DNA of 38,156 bases, taken from positions 1-38,156 of the forward strand of contig CAKSLF010000016.1 in NCBI GenBank assembly GCA_934466455.1, written 5' to 3'. Of this stretch, positions 30,994-38,156 are shown piece after piece. The notes below the pieces were generated by a model, which made no database searches, was not told where the DNA came from, and saw nothing but the letters and a program-made list of their open reading frames with translations. The translations under genes were made by a program, and so were the position numbers. The DNA is from an uncultured Oscillospiraceae bacterium. GTDB lineage: Bacteria; Bacillota; Clostridia; Oscillospirales; Ruminococcaceae. How positions within the stretch are numbered: position 1 is the first letter of the stretch; each line of letters starts with the position of its first letter.

Positions 30994-31415
30994 TTTCTAC
31001 TCGAGGGAGGTATGCCCTTAGGGTTATAATTGACCTTGCCGAGCACAGAAACGGTGGTTTTATTCCTATGAAAGAGGTTGCCGACCGCCAGGAAATATCG
31101 CTTAAATATCTTGAACGCATTATGCCTTTATTGACAAAAGAAAATCTTGTTGAGGGTATGCACGGCAAAGGAGGCGGCTACCGCCTCTGCCGTCCGCCCG
31201 AAGAATACTCCGTTGGGGAAATACTTCGGATTACAGAGGGCAGCCTTGCTCCCGTGGCGTGCCTCGATTGTGGCACAAAGCCCTGTTCAAGAGCTGCGGA
31301 ATGCCGCACATTGCCGATGTGGCAAAAATATTATGCCATAACAAACGAGTTCTTTGACGGAATTACCGTTGCGGACCTTATGCAGAACGAAGCTGCTTAT
31401 AACTATATAATATAA
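30990..31415 (+). CDS. Rrf2-family transcriptional regulator
   Basis: A 141-aa winged-helix regulator. N-terminus MISTRGRYALRVIIDLA and MHGKGGGYRL are typical. It has four cysteines, C91, C94, C99 and C105, the region that holds an Fe-S cluster in IscR-like members. ATG 30990 is chosen for GGAGG 9 nt upstream; it overlaps the mnmA stop as ATGA. Probably controls its own operon through the palindrome at 28254. Confidence 0.92.
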   Translation: MISTRGRYALRVIIDLAEHRNGGFIPMKEVADRQEISLKYLERIMPLLTKENLVEGMHGKGGGYRLCRPPEEYSVGEILRITEGSLAPVACLDCGTKPCSRAAECRTLPMWQKYYAITNEFFDGITVADLMQNEAAYNYII

Positions 31416-31419
31416 GCAT

Positions 31420-31462
31420 AAATCCCCTCCGTGCTCAGCGGGCACGGAGGGGATTTATATTA
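31420..31462. terminator. Bidirectional terminator between the Rrf2 gene and glpP
   Basis: AAATCCCCTCCGTGC pairs perfectly with GCACGGAGGGGATTT around TCAGCGG, T-rich on both sides. Confidence 0.95.
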
Positions 31463-31467
31463 TTTTG

Positions 31468-32031
31468 TTATGCGCTCCAAACTTCACGGCAAGTGGTGGA
31501 TATCCCATCCGCACCTGCTTCCAAAGCCATTATTGCGTCCTCTTTGTCACTTATCAAGCCTCCGGCTATTACAGGGATTTTTGCTGCGGCGACAACTCGG
31601 TTTATAACCTTTGGCATATTTCCGGGAAGTACCTCTACGCAATCCGCCCCGACCTGTGAAAGCTGTTTCAAAAAAGACTCCAACGATTTGCTGTCCAAAA
31701 GAAAACAGCGGTGTATTGTCATTAAACCCTGCTCCTTTGCGGCTTTTATTACGGCGGGCTTTGTGCTTATAACCCCATCGGCGGAGGTATTTTCTTTGAC
31801 AAAACGGGCTGCGGTTTCCTTTAGGGCAAGCCCCTCCACAAGATCTGCATGGACAAAGCATATTTTTCCCGCCTCTTTAATTCTTTCTACTATGCCGCCT
31901 ATATCGCATATATTTCCGAAAAGGGTGAAAATAATATCGCAATCGGAGCGTATCGCCATATCAACGCTTTCCCAGTCCTTTACCGCAGCAATAATCGGCG
32001 ATATTGCCAAAAGTTCTTTCATTTTGTTCAT
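31468..32031 (-). CDS. glpP: GlpP-type glycerol-3-phosphate-responsive antiterminator
   Basis: A 187-aa TIM-barrel-like regulator (SPIIAAVKDWESV, FTLFGNICDIG, FVHADLVEGLA, DGVISTKPAVIKAAK, VEVLPGNMPKVI, IAGGLISDKEDA). In Bacillus it binds glpD leader RNA when glycerol-3-phosphate is present. No glycerol genes are in the window. 6 nt after the HAD gene, so co-transcribed. Confidence 0.92.
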   Translation of the reverse strand: MNKMKELLAISPIIAAVKDWESVDMAIRSDCDIIFTLFGNICDIGGIVERIKEAGKICFVHADLVEGLALKETAARFVKENTSADGVISTKPAVIKAAKEQGLMTIHRCFLLDSKSLESFLKQLSQVGADCVEVLPGNMPKVINRVVAAAKIPVIAGGLISDKEDAIMALEAGADGISTTCREVWSA

Positions 32032-32037
32032 CGAAAG

Positions 32038-32823
32038 TCAGCCTTTCTTCAGCGCAATCAGTATTTCTGCGGCTTCGGCAAAGCCGAGCCCGCCCTCTTT
32101 TTCCGTAATATACTTTGGCATATGTTTCATCAGGTGAGCATAGCGCATGATATTGCGAACGCCGCAGGCGGTGTCAAAATATTCAAACATCGGCTCATCG
32201 TTCGTCGCATCTCCGAAATAGATTGCGCATTCCTTCGGTTCGTCTATTCCAAGGCGTTCTTTGAAGTAGAGCTTTGTCATAGGGAGCTTATCGTAATCGC
32301 CAAACCATGTGTTTATATGAATTGAGCTTATGTTGCCGTGACCGCCCATACTCTCGACTATACCGAGAATTTCCTTTGCCTGTTCATAGGGCAAGGCTTC
32401 CTCCGGCTCCTCCGCATAGTTAAACGCAAAATCATTGAATCGGCTGAACTGGTCTATGCTCACCTTTACATCCGGGTACTTTTCCCGTACTGCGGAAAGA
32501 ATTTTTTCGTGCTCGGCGGCAATGTTGCCGGAAATCGACGGATGAATAAAGCTTTTGCGCGAACCGTTTTCAAGATAGAACGCAATGCTTCCGCTTTCTG
32601 CAATGATAGCTTCAACGGGCCAATCGGTAATGTTTACAGAGGCCCACCCTGCGGTTCTTCCGGTAACGGGAATTATCTTAAACCCGGCATTATGAAGCCG
32701 CCAGAGTGCCTCATACGCTTCCGGAAGCATCGGTCCGTCGTTGGTAAGCGTGCCGTCAATATCCGTAAGAATATATTCTATTTTCTTTGCTTCTTCTTTT
32801 GTAATTTCATTTATATTTTTCAT
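32038..32823 (-). CDS. HAD-superfamily phosphatase (Cof type)
   Basis: A 261-aa sugar-phosphatase-like protein. Motif I DIDGTLT (D21, D23), motif II TGRTAG, a type-IIB cap, and motif IV GDATNDEPMF. ATG 32823 has AGGAGGAAG upstream. Substrate unknown; its pairing with glpP hints at a phosphosugar or glycerol phosphate (inference). Confidence 0.9.
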   Translation of the reverse strand: MKNINEITKEEAKKIEYILTDIDGTLTNDGPMLPEAYEALWRLHNAGFKIIPVTGRTAGWASVNITDWPVEAIIAESGSIAFYLENGSRKSFIHPSISGNIAAEHEKILSAVREKYPDVKVSIDQFSRFNDFAFNYAEEPEEALPYEQAKEILGIVESMGGHGNISSIHINTWFGDYDKLPMTKLYFKERLGIDEPKECAIYFGDATNDEPMFEYFDTACGVRNIMRYAHLMKHMPKYITEKEGGLGFAEAAEILIALKKG

Positions 32824-32889
32824 AAGTGCTTCCTCCTGCTGTGCCGAATGCACAAAAAGGTCTTTTTAATTCGCATAAATCATATGAAT

Positions 32890-32918
32890 ATATTACCCTT
32901 ATATCTTGCTTTAGTCAA
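32890..32918 (-). promoter_or_regulatory. Promoter of the HAD-glpP operon
   Basis: Minus strand TTGACT (32913-32918), 17-nt spacer, TAATAT (32890-32895). Confidence 0.7.
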
Positions 32919-32951
32919 GATTAAATGATACACAATAAGCGGTGATATTTT

Positions 32952-33746
32952 TTGCACTATTTGAAAAAAGGCTATTCCGTGGTCAGACTGCGGCTTTGGA
33001 CATTTCCCATGCTCGTGCTCATTTTGAGCACGACTTTGGTTTTTCCTGCGGTAAAAAGCGTCAAGGCCGACCCATACCCGGATTTTTACGCAGAAGACCG
33101 TGCTCAAAGTGAGCACGGCTCTTTCTCCGAAGAAAAATTTGTCTGTCTTTCCTTTGACGACGGACCTTCCTCCTGTACGGATAAAATACTTGATATTCTT
33201 GCCGAAAAGGAGGTTCCCGCAACCTTTTTTGTGATAGGTCCCGAGGGCGAGCTTACAGACGAGCGTATTTTACGCATACTAAAAGAAGGGCACGAAATCG
33301 GGCTTCACAGCTTTTGTCACGATTACGGCAAAATTTATTCTTCCGCCGACAGCTTTTTGTGCGACCTTAACGAAGAGCAAAGCTGGATTTCCTCCGTAAC
33401 CGGGAAAAAATGTTCCGTTTTTCGCTTTCCCGGAGGAAGCGCAAACAGTCACGCCGACAAAGGCACCATAAAAGCAATAAAAAAGGAAATGTCCCGCCGC
33501 GGCTTTGTTTGGTTTGATTGGAACGCCGACGGCGAAGACAGTATCCACAAATACATTTCCGCAGAGGAAATTGCAGCAAATGTCTTTCGCTGTGCAAAGG
33601 GCAAAAACGAAGTCGTCGTGCTTTTGCACGACGCCGCCGGACATTCCGCAACCGTTGAAGCCCTGCCCGTAATAATAGACGGCTTTATTGAACAGGGATA
33701 TTCCTTCCGCCTGCTTTCCGAGATGGAAAAGCCTATGCAATATTGA
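32952..33746 (+). CDS. Secreted polysaccharide deacetylase (NodB domain)
   Basis: A 264-aa exported or signal-anchored enzyme. Signal segment about 12-39 (LWTFPMLVLILSTTLVFPAV). The NodB domain has LSFDDGPS (D69, D70), HSFCH (H119, H123), RFPGGS, WNADGED and LLHDAAGH. Likely acts on peptidoglycan or another cell-wall glycan. TTG 32952 with GGTGA upstream is used. The leader-coding part holds two inverted GTGCTC/GAGCAC pairs (33015-33031, 33100-33116). Confidence 0.92.
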   Translation: MHYLKKGYSVVRLRLWTFPMLVLILSTTLVFPAVKSVKADPYPDFYAEDRAQSEHGSFSEEKFVCLSFDDGPSSCTDKILDILAEKEVPATFFVIGPEGELTDERILRILKEGHEIGLHSFCHDYGKIYSSADSFLCDLNEEQSWISSVTGKKCSVFRFPGGSANSHADKGTIKAIKKEMSRRGFVWFDWNADGEDSIHKYISAEEIAANVFRCAKGKNEVVVLLHDAAGHSATVEALPVIIDGFIEQGYSFRLLSEMEKPMQY

Positions 33747-33866
33747 ACAGTTTTTCTTTTGAAAGTAATTGCAGCTATTTGTGCATTTTATATAATAATT
33801 TCTTAACAATTTCGTAAAAAAAGATGATAGACCTACAAAGCATAAAGTGCTATAATAAAGTTGCAA

Positions 33867-33891
33867 GAAAGAAAAGACGAGCTTTTCTTTC
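33867..33891 (+). other. hpf leader hairpin
   Basis: GAAAGAAAAG-ACGAG-CTTTTCTTTC, a perfect 10-bp stem between a TATAAT (33851) and the hpf RBS. It has no long T tract, so a stabiliser or regulatory stem is more likely than a terminator. Confidence 0.5.
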
Positions 33892-33918
33892 AAGTGCTAT
33901 TGCAAAGGAGGCAGAAGT

Positions 33919-34440
33919 ATGAACATCAGTTACATTTCCAAAAACACCGCCATTCGTGATTCGTTCCGTGAAAGGTGCGAAAAAAAGCTTACAAAGCTTG
34001 ATAAATTTTTTGGCGATGATGCGAAAGCAGCCGTGACGGTGAGCAACCAGAACGGCAACGAAACAGTGGAAGTAATGATTACCTCCGGCGGAATGTTCTT
34101 CCGGGCAGAAAAAACCACCTCCGACAGGGCGGATTCTCTTGAAGCCGTCGTTGATGCGCTTACCAAGCAAATCATCCGCAACAAAACAAAGCTTGAGCGC
34201 AAGTTCCAAAGCGGCAGATTCCAGCCCTCCATTGACGAAAATGTGCAGTCAGACGATTATGGCGTAGTGCGCACAAAGCGTTTCCATGTAAACCAAATGG
34301 ATGTTCAGGAGGCTATTCTTGAGATGAACATGTTGGGGCACAGCTTCTTTATGTTCCGTGACCCCGAAACCGGCGAAATCAATGTTGTTTATCGCCGCAA
34401 CGACGATAACTACGGTCTTTTAATCCCTGAAAATCAGTAA
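33919..34440 (+). CDS. hpf: Long-form ribosome hibernation promoting factor
   Basis: A 173-aa protein with an N-terminal HPF/YfiA domain (1-95) that blocks tRNA sites and a C-terminal domain (about 118-173; VVRTKRFHVNQMDVQEAILEMNMLGHSFFMFRD) that dimerises ribosomes into 100S particles. RBS AAAGGAGG precedes ATG 33919. Single gene. Confidence 0.95.
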   Translation: MNISYISKNTAIRDSFRERCEKKLTKLDKFFGDDAKAAVTVSNQNGNETVEVMITSGGMFFRAEKTTSDRADSLEAVVDALTKQIIRNKTKLERKFQSGRFQPSIDENVQSDDYGVVRTKRFHVNQMDVQEAILEMNMLGHSFFMFRDPETGEINVVYRRNDDNYGLLIPENQ

Positions 34441-34505
34441 AACGGCACGGGCGGCAAGACTGCCTTTTATATATAAAAGTAAGCGCAGAAACCAAACCGA
34501 CCGGA

Positions 34506-34649
34506 GTGCTCCCAAGGGTAAACTCCCTTGGGAGCACGGCTTTTGCCGAAAAAATATTTTTCTTCCAACACACAAAAAGAGCTTATGCCTTTTATGGCAT
34601 AAGCTCTTTTTGCTGCATAGAAAACGGCGTGTGCCAAAGGCGCACGCCG
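34506..34649. terminator. Array of three strong hairpins between convergent genes
   Basis: Stem 1: GTGCTCCCAAGGG/CCCTTGGGAGCAC (34506-34537). Stem 2: AAAAAGAGCTTATGCC and its complement (34574-34612), with T tracts both ways. Stem 3: CGGCGTG..GCC/GGC..CACGCCG (34625-34649). Together they insulate hpf from the minus-strand operon. Confidence 0.85.
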
Positions 34650-34663
34650 TCCGCACATTAAGA

Positions 34664-34927
34664 TTATCCTTTTAATCCTCTTGCCTGCCTGTCCATATCT
34701 TCCACAACAATGTCGAAAATTTCTCCCTTTGTGCTGCAATATTCAAGCACCTTCCAAGGGGTATTTGTGTGGTAATGGATTTTAATCAAATCCTCGTCGC
34801 CAACGGCTATAAGGCAGTCGCCGGGGATTTCGTTCATAAGGTAATCGTGGATTTCGTCCTCGTCAAGGTCGGTATCGGTACGCTCGATAAGAAGCTGGGT
34901 ATCGTATCTGTATTCGCTGTCAAGCAT
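34664..34927 (-). CDS. Free-standing FakA/DegV-partner-like domain
   Basis: An 87-aa protein resembling the C-terminal part of the fatty-acid kinase FakA (DAK2 family): YRYDTQLLIE, GDCLIAVGDEDLIKIHYHTN, PWKVLEYCSTKGEIFDIVVEDM. The kinase domain is absent. The ATG directly follows the preceding stop, with AAAGGAGG upstream. It may bind an acyl-protein or a kinase elsewhere; function inferred only from similarity. Confidence 0.75.
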   Translation of the reverse strand: MLDSEYRYDTQLLIERTDTDLDEDEIHDYLMNEIPGDCLIAVGDEDLIKIHYHTNTPWKVLEYCSTKGEIFDIVVEDMDRQARGLKG

Positions 34928-35449
34928 TTATTCTTCCTCCTTTTCGGCATCGGCGGCTTTTGCCTCTTCCTCTGCTTTTTTTCTTGCTTTTTCCGCTTCG
35001 TATTCATCACGCTCACGGCAAATCTGCGCCATAACCTCTTTTATTGCCTGCTTGCGTGCTTCATCGGTAACGGTACGCTGAAAAGTGCCGTTCGATTCGT
35101 CAATTTTTCTTCCCTCATTCTCGCTGAATACTTCACCGGGAAGCCCCATTCCGCAGGAAAGAGCCGTAAGCAGAGCATTTCCCTCAGCTTTTGCGGCGTC
35201 AACAAATCCGGATTCAAATCCAACCTCACTGCGGTCAACAATAGGGGTATAGATATGCGGAGAAACGGTTGCATCTTCGCTTACTGCTTTTTTTGTTACC
35301 ATCTGGAGCAGCACAACACGGATTGCGTCCGTTCTGTTGGGGGTAACGGCATTTCCCAACGCAGCTTTTGTAAGGGCATGCAAAGTCATCTGACCGTTTT
35401 CCCAAAGTATTTCCATGAGTTCCCTTTGTGTTCCTGTAAGTTTTATCAT
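34928..35449 (-). CDS. BlaI/MecI-type winged-helix protein with acidic coiled-coil tail
   Basis: A 173-aa protein. Residues 1-75 read as a BlaI-like winged helix (LTGTQRELMEILWENGQMTLHALTKAAL, RTDAIRVVLLQMVTKKAV). The C-terminus (about 130-173) is a long charged helix rich in Lys, Glu and Ala. No M56 protease partner is adjacent. RBS TGGAGG. Co-transcribed with the FakA-like domain (1 nt apart) and probably with the SDR gene 38 nt upstream. Confidence 0.75.
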   Translation of the reverse strand: MIKLTGTQRELMEILWENGQMTLHALTKAALGNAVTPNRTDAIRVVLLQMVTKKAVSEDATVSPHIYTPIVDRSEVGFESGFVDAAKAEGNALLTALSCGMGLPGEVFSENEGRKIDESNGTFQRTVTDEARKQAIKEVMAQICRERDEYEAEKARKKAEEEAKAADAEKEEE

Positions 35450-35487
35450 TTTAATTCCTCCAAAAAGAAATTTTCATTTTTCCGTAT

Positions 35488-36204
35488 TCAGATAACGGAA
35501 CCGCCGTTTACATTAAGCACGGTGCCCGTTATATAAGACGCCTTTTCTTCCGCAAGAAAAGCCACAGCTTCTGCCACCTCTTCCGGTGCACCTATATGTC
35601 CTACCGGAGTTCCCTCCAGTATTTCCGCCCAATCCTCTTCGGTAAGGCGGGCGTTCATCTCCGTTTTTACCGCACCCGGTGCAACGCAGTTTACCCTTAT
35701 ACCGGATGGTCCGAGTTCCTTTGCCATGGATTTTGTATATCCTATAACCGCCGCCTTTGCTGCCGAATAGTGGCACTCACAGCTTCCCCCGGTTATTCCC
35801 CATATTGAAGATATGTTTATTATACTTCCGTGCTGCCTTTGCAGCATATTTCCTAGGGCACGCTTGCAGCAGTTAAACACGCCTTTTACATTAATTCCGA
35901 AAATTCTGTCCCATTCTTCATCGGAACAATCCTGAAAAACGCCCACAACAGAGATTGCCGCATTGTTCACCAAAATTTCCGGTGCGCCAAGCTCCCGCTC
36001 GATTGCAGAAAACATTTCGCAGACCTCTCCGTAATTTGAAACATCGGCTTTATATGCTTTTCCACCGATTTCGCTTGCAACAGCCTCGGCTTTATCACTG
36101 TCTTTACAGTAGTTCACCGCAACGGTATACCCATCTTCGGAAAGGCGGCGGCAAATTGCCTCGCCTATTCCCCTGCTTCCGCCGGTAACAAGAGCAACTG
36201 CCAC
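35488..36204 (-). CDS. Short-chain dehydrogenase/reductase (FabG-like)
   Basis: A 238-aa NAD(P)-dependent reductase: cofactor loop TGGSRGIG (7-14), NNAA at 80-83, catalytic S133 (ISSIWG), Y146 and K150 (YSAAK), and the C-terminal GTVLNVNGG. GTG 36204 is chosen because GGGAG lies 9 nt upstream and the protein then begins at the Rossmann strand. Probably 3-oxoacyl-ACP reductase, which would suit a fatty-acid link with the FakA-like gene downstream (inference). Confidence 0.9.
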   Translation of the reverse strand: MAVALVTGGSRGIGEAICRRLSEDGYTVAVNYCKDSDKAEAVASEIGGKAYKADVSNYGEVCEMFSAIERELGAPEILVNNAAISVVGVFQDCSDEEWDRIFGINVKGVFNCCKRALGNMLQRQHGSIINISSIWGITGGSCECHYSAAKAAVIGYTKSMAKELGPSGIRVNCVAPGAVKTEMNARLTEEDWAEILEGTPVGHIGAPEEVAEAVAFLAEEKASYITGTVLNVNGGSVI

Positions 36205-36248
36205 AAAAATCATCTCCCAAACAGCAGTATGTACAACTTTACTTATAT

Positions 36249-36306
36249 ATAATAACACATCCCTTTTGAATTATCAATTGCTATTTTGCCCTGTGAGTGA
36301 TATACT
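36249..36306. promoter_or_regulatory. Back-to-back divergent promoters (SDR and AlaX)
   Basis: Minus strand: TTGATA (36272-36277), 17 nt, TATTAT (36249-36254). Plus strand: TTGCTA (36278-36283), 17 nt, TATACT (36301-36306). The two -35 boxes abut. Confidence 0.75.
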
Positions 36307-36338
36307 GTATTCAGTTAAGCGTTTTTGGGAGGAATCTT

Positions 36339-37493
36339 ATGCAGCCCACCGAAAGACTTTTTGATAAAGATCCTTACATGACCGAATTTTCCGCCACCGT
36401 TCTTTGTTGGCGGAAGGGTGACGGTGCATTTTTTGCAGCCCTCGACCGAACGGCATTTTTTCCGGAGGGCGGCGGTCAGTTCTGCGACCTCGGCACATTG
36501 TATAATGCGGATGTTCTTGATGTGCAGGAGGACGAAAGCGGTGTCATCTGGCACAAAATCAATAAGCCCGTTGAAACCGGCATAAAAGTTACCGGGCGCA
36601 TTGATTGGAACCGCCGCTTTGATTTTATGCAGCAGCACAGCGGAGAGCATATTTTTTCCGGGCTTGCCCATACTCATTTTGGGGCGACAAATGTCGGCTT
36701 TCATCTTGGGCTTGAATCCACAACAATCGACCTTGATGTTCCTCTCTCCGAAGAAAATATAAGCTTTCTTGAGAAGGAGGCAAACGAGGCGGTTTATAAA
36801 AACCTGCCCATAGAGATAAGCTATCCCGAAAAAGACGAGCTTGCTCTTCTCCCCTACCGCAGCAAAAAGGAGCTCTCCGGCAGAGTTCGTATAGTAACGG
36901 TTCCCGGTTATGACATATGCGCCTGCTGCGGAACTCATGTTGCAAAAACCGGCGAAATCGGGCTTATTAAAATAACCTCGTTCCAAAACTATAAAGGCGG
37001 AACAAGGCTGTTTATGCTTTGCGGAAAGCGGGCTTATCTCGATTATCGGCGTAAAAACGCCGATGTTTTGCGGGTAACCACTTCCCTTTCCATAAAGCCG
37101 GAGGAGCTTTGCTCCGGCTTTGAACGGCTTTCTTCCGAAATTACCGAGCACAAAATTTATGAGGGCACGCTGCGCCGTGAGCTTTTTGCTATAAAAGCAA
37201 AAAGCCTTGGCACCGGCGAAAGAATCGCCGTTTTCGAGGAGAATTTATCCCCCGACGAAATCCGCCGTTTTTGTCTTACACTTGCGGAAAGCTTTGGCGT
37301 TGCCGGGGTATTTAGCGGCAGGGACGGCGAATGGAAATACGCCGTTGCCTCAAATAAAAATGATTGCCGCAGCATTTCAAAAGTAATCGGCGAAGTTTTT
37401 TGCGGGCGAGGCGGCGGAAAACCCGAGCTTGTTCAGGGAAGCTGCGGCGGAAGCCGCAGAGAAATCGAAGAGCTGTTTAAAAGCTTTTCATAA
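36339..37493 (+). CDS. Alanyl-tRNA editing protein (long AlaX type)
   Basis: A 384-aa trans-editing hydrolase that removes serine or glycine from tRNA-Ala. Zinc site: H100 and H104 in QQHSGEHIFS, C196 and H200 in CCGTH. A C-terminal DHHA1-like part (about 245-384) ends GGGKPELVQGSCG. ATG 36339 with GGGAGGAA upstream; the frame extends further up without an RBS. Confidence 0.93.
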   Translation: MQPTERLFDKDPYMTEFSATVLCWRKGDGAFFAALDRTAFFPEGGGQFCDLGTLYNADVLDVQEDESGVIWHKINKPVETGIKVTGRIDWNRRFDFMQQHSGEHIFSGLAHTHFGATNVGFHLGLESTTIDLDVPLSEENISFLEKEANEAVYKNLPIEISYPEKDELALLPYRSKKELSGRVRIVTVPGYDICACCGTHVAKTGEIGLIKITSFQNYKGGTRLFMLCGKRAYLDYRRKNADVLRVTTSLSIKPEELCSGFERLSSEITEHKIYEGTLRRELFAIKAKSLGTGERIAVFEENLSPDEIRRFCLTLAESFGVAGVFSGRDGEWKYAVASNKNDCRSISKVIGEVFCGRGGGKPELVQGSCGGSRREIEELFKSFS

Positions 37494-37527
37494 ATCCGAA
37501 AAAATAATAAAAGCGGAGGTGCTTTTT

Positions 37528-38156
37528 GTGGATAAATACGATGTTGTAAAAACCGTAAAAAAACAGCTTGCCATTGATATGAACTGCTCCGAAAGCGATT
37601 TTGAAAGCTGCGAAATCGTTGTTACGGAAGCAGCCAAAAACCCCGGTCGCAATATGTTCGGCGATTGCGACAGAATGCTCAGCGGCTGCTGCTTTGGCGG
37701 CTCGGCGGTTTTTTCCGTAAACCGCAAGCTTCTCGGCGAGCTTAGGACGCTTTTTGCCGGTCACGACCCAAGTTGGATTTTTGAACAAAAAGCCCTCGTT
37801 GCTCTTGAGGAAAAGCTCTATCTAAGCGGGCATAACATAAGCGATATGTACCAATATTATGTTCCGGACCCGGAACTTCCGAAAACCGAAGAGCAATTTG
37901 ACATCCAATGGATCGAGCAGGACGAGCTTAAACGCTATCTTGATGTTTCCGTTGCACAGGACGCCCTCGGCTTTGACGAAAATGCCCCGGATATCCTTGC
38001 CGTTGCCGCAAAGGACAAGGGCAGAATTGTTGGGATGGCAGCCGCCTCTCTTGATAGCCCGCTCTTTTGGCAAATCGGCGCAGAGGTTCTGCCGGAATAC
38101 CGTGAACAAGGCATTGCAGCAAACCTTGTCGGGCTGCTAAAGGACGAAACGCTTAA
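37528..38156 (+). CDS. GNAT-family acetyltransferase (cut by window end)
   Basis: 209 codons are visible from GTG 37528 (GCGGAGG upstream) to the right edge, without a stop. The N-terminal half is a helical domain with MFGDCDRMLSGCCFGGSAVF; the second half starts a GNAT fold whose acetyl-CoA region reads IGAEVLPEYREQGIAANLVG, at the very end. 34 nt after the AlaX gene, so likely co-transcribed. Confidence 0.85.
   Translation, partial: MDKYDVVKTVKKQLAIDMNCSESDFESCEIVVTEAAKNPGRNMFGDCDRMLSGCCFGGSAVFSVNRKLLGELRTLFAGHDPSWIFEQKALVALEEKLYLSGHNISDMYQYYVPDPELPKTEEQFDIQWIEQDELKRYLDVSVAQDALGFDENAPDILAVAAKDKGRIVGMAAASLDSPLFWQIGAEVLPEYREQGIAANLVGLLKDETL

Noticed and set aside
1..38156. CRISPR array, prophage or insertion sequence
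   Set aside because: No regularly spaced repeats, no transposase, integrase or phage structural genes were seen.

Overview
The window looks like a chromosomal segment of a low-to-mid GC, spore-forming member of the Clostridia, plausibly an Oscillospirales-type gut bacterium; the exact taxon is inference. The support is the sporulation gene pair yabP-yabQ followed by divIC and an S1-domain yabR-like gene in the Bacillus order, a DnaD-type primosome gene, a C+ (zinc-type) ribosomal protein S18, strong AGGAGG ribosome binding sites with many TTG/GTG starts, sigma-A promoters with 17-nt spacers, and a Gram-positive ethanolamine operon. No insertion sequence, prophage or CRISPR array was seen.

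Layout. 1-4862: ethanolamine utilisation operon on the minus strand, eutS-eutP-eutA-eutB-eutC, from a clear promoter and running off the left edge. 5219-6668: an unknown gene and a PHP-domain phosphoesterase. 6835-6910: tRNA-Gly(GCC). 7036-10552: AraC/GyrI-type regulator, DnaD-like and DnaC-like replication proteins, and an acetyltransferase. 10583-12050: a satellite operon of two further EutS-type microcompartment shell proteins and a second EutP-like GTPase. 12129-14128: a zinc-ribbon membrane protein and two orphan proteins. 14317-15450: prfB without the usual frameshift. 15521-17927: a BlaI/BlaR-like repressor and M56 protease pair with a paired operator, plus a secreted protein that resembles the BlaR-like sensor domain. 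18089-19165: rpsF-ssb-rpsR. 19278-22764: htrA divergent from a two-component system, with matching direct-repeat boxes at both promoters. 22818-26594 (minus): small spore-like protein, yabP, yabQ, divIC, S1 protein, amidohydrolase, cytidylate-kinase-like protein. 26873-28149: mrnC and a YitT-family membrane protein. 28216-31415: cysK, HD protein, mnmA and an Rrf2 regulator, preceded by an operator-like palindrome and a cysteine-containing leader peptide. 31468-32823 (minus): glpP and a HAD phosphatase. 32952-34440: polysaccharide deacetylase and long HPF. 34664-36204 (minus): free-standing FakA-like domain, BlaI-type regulator and a FabG-like reductase. 36339-end: AlaX-type editing protein and a truncated acetyltransferase.

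How the parts may work together. The eut operon makes and repairs the cobalamin-dependent ethanolamine ammonia-lyase and part of its shell, and the satellite operon could supply alternative vertex or pore proteins for the same or another compartment. The TCS/htrA region looks like a CiaRH-style envelope-stress circuit. The cysK-to-Rrf2 block looks like a sulfur-sensing, self-controlled unit. Across the whole window the nonamer TTTGAGCAC recurs far more often than chance, in both orientations, in several reading frames and as inverted pairs in terminators, which is the layout of a DNA uptake word. This is the most unusual window-wide signal.
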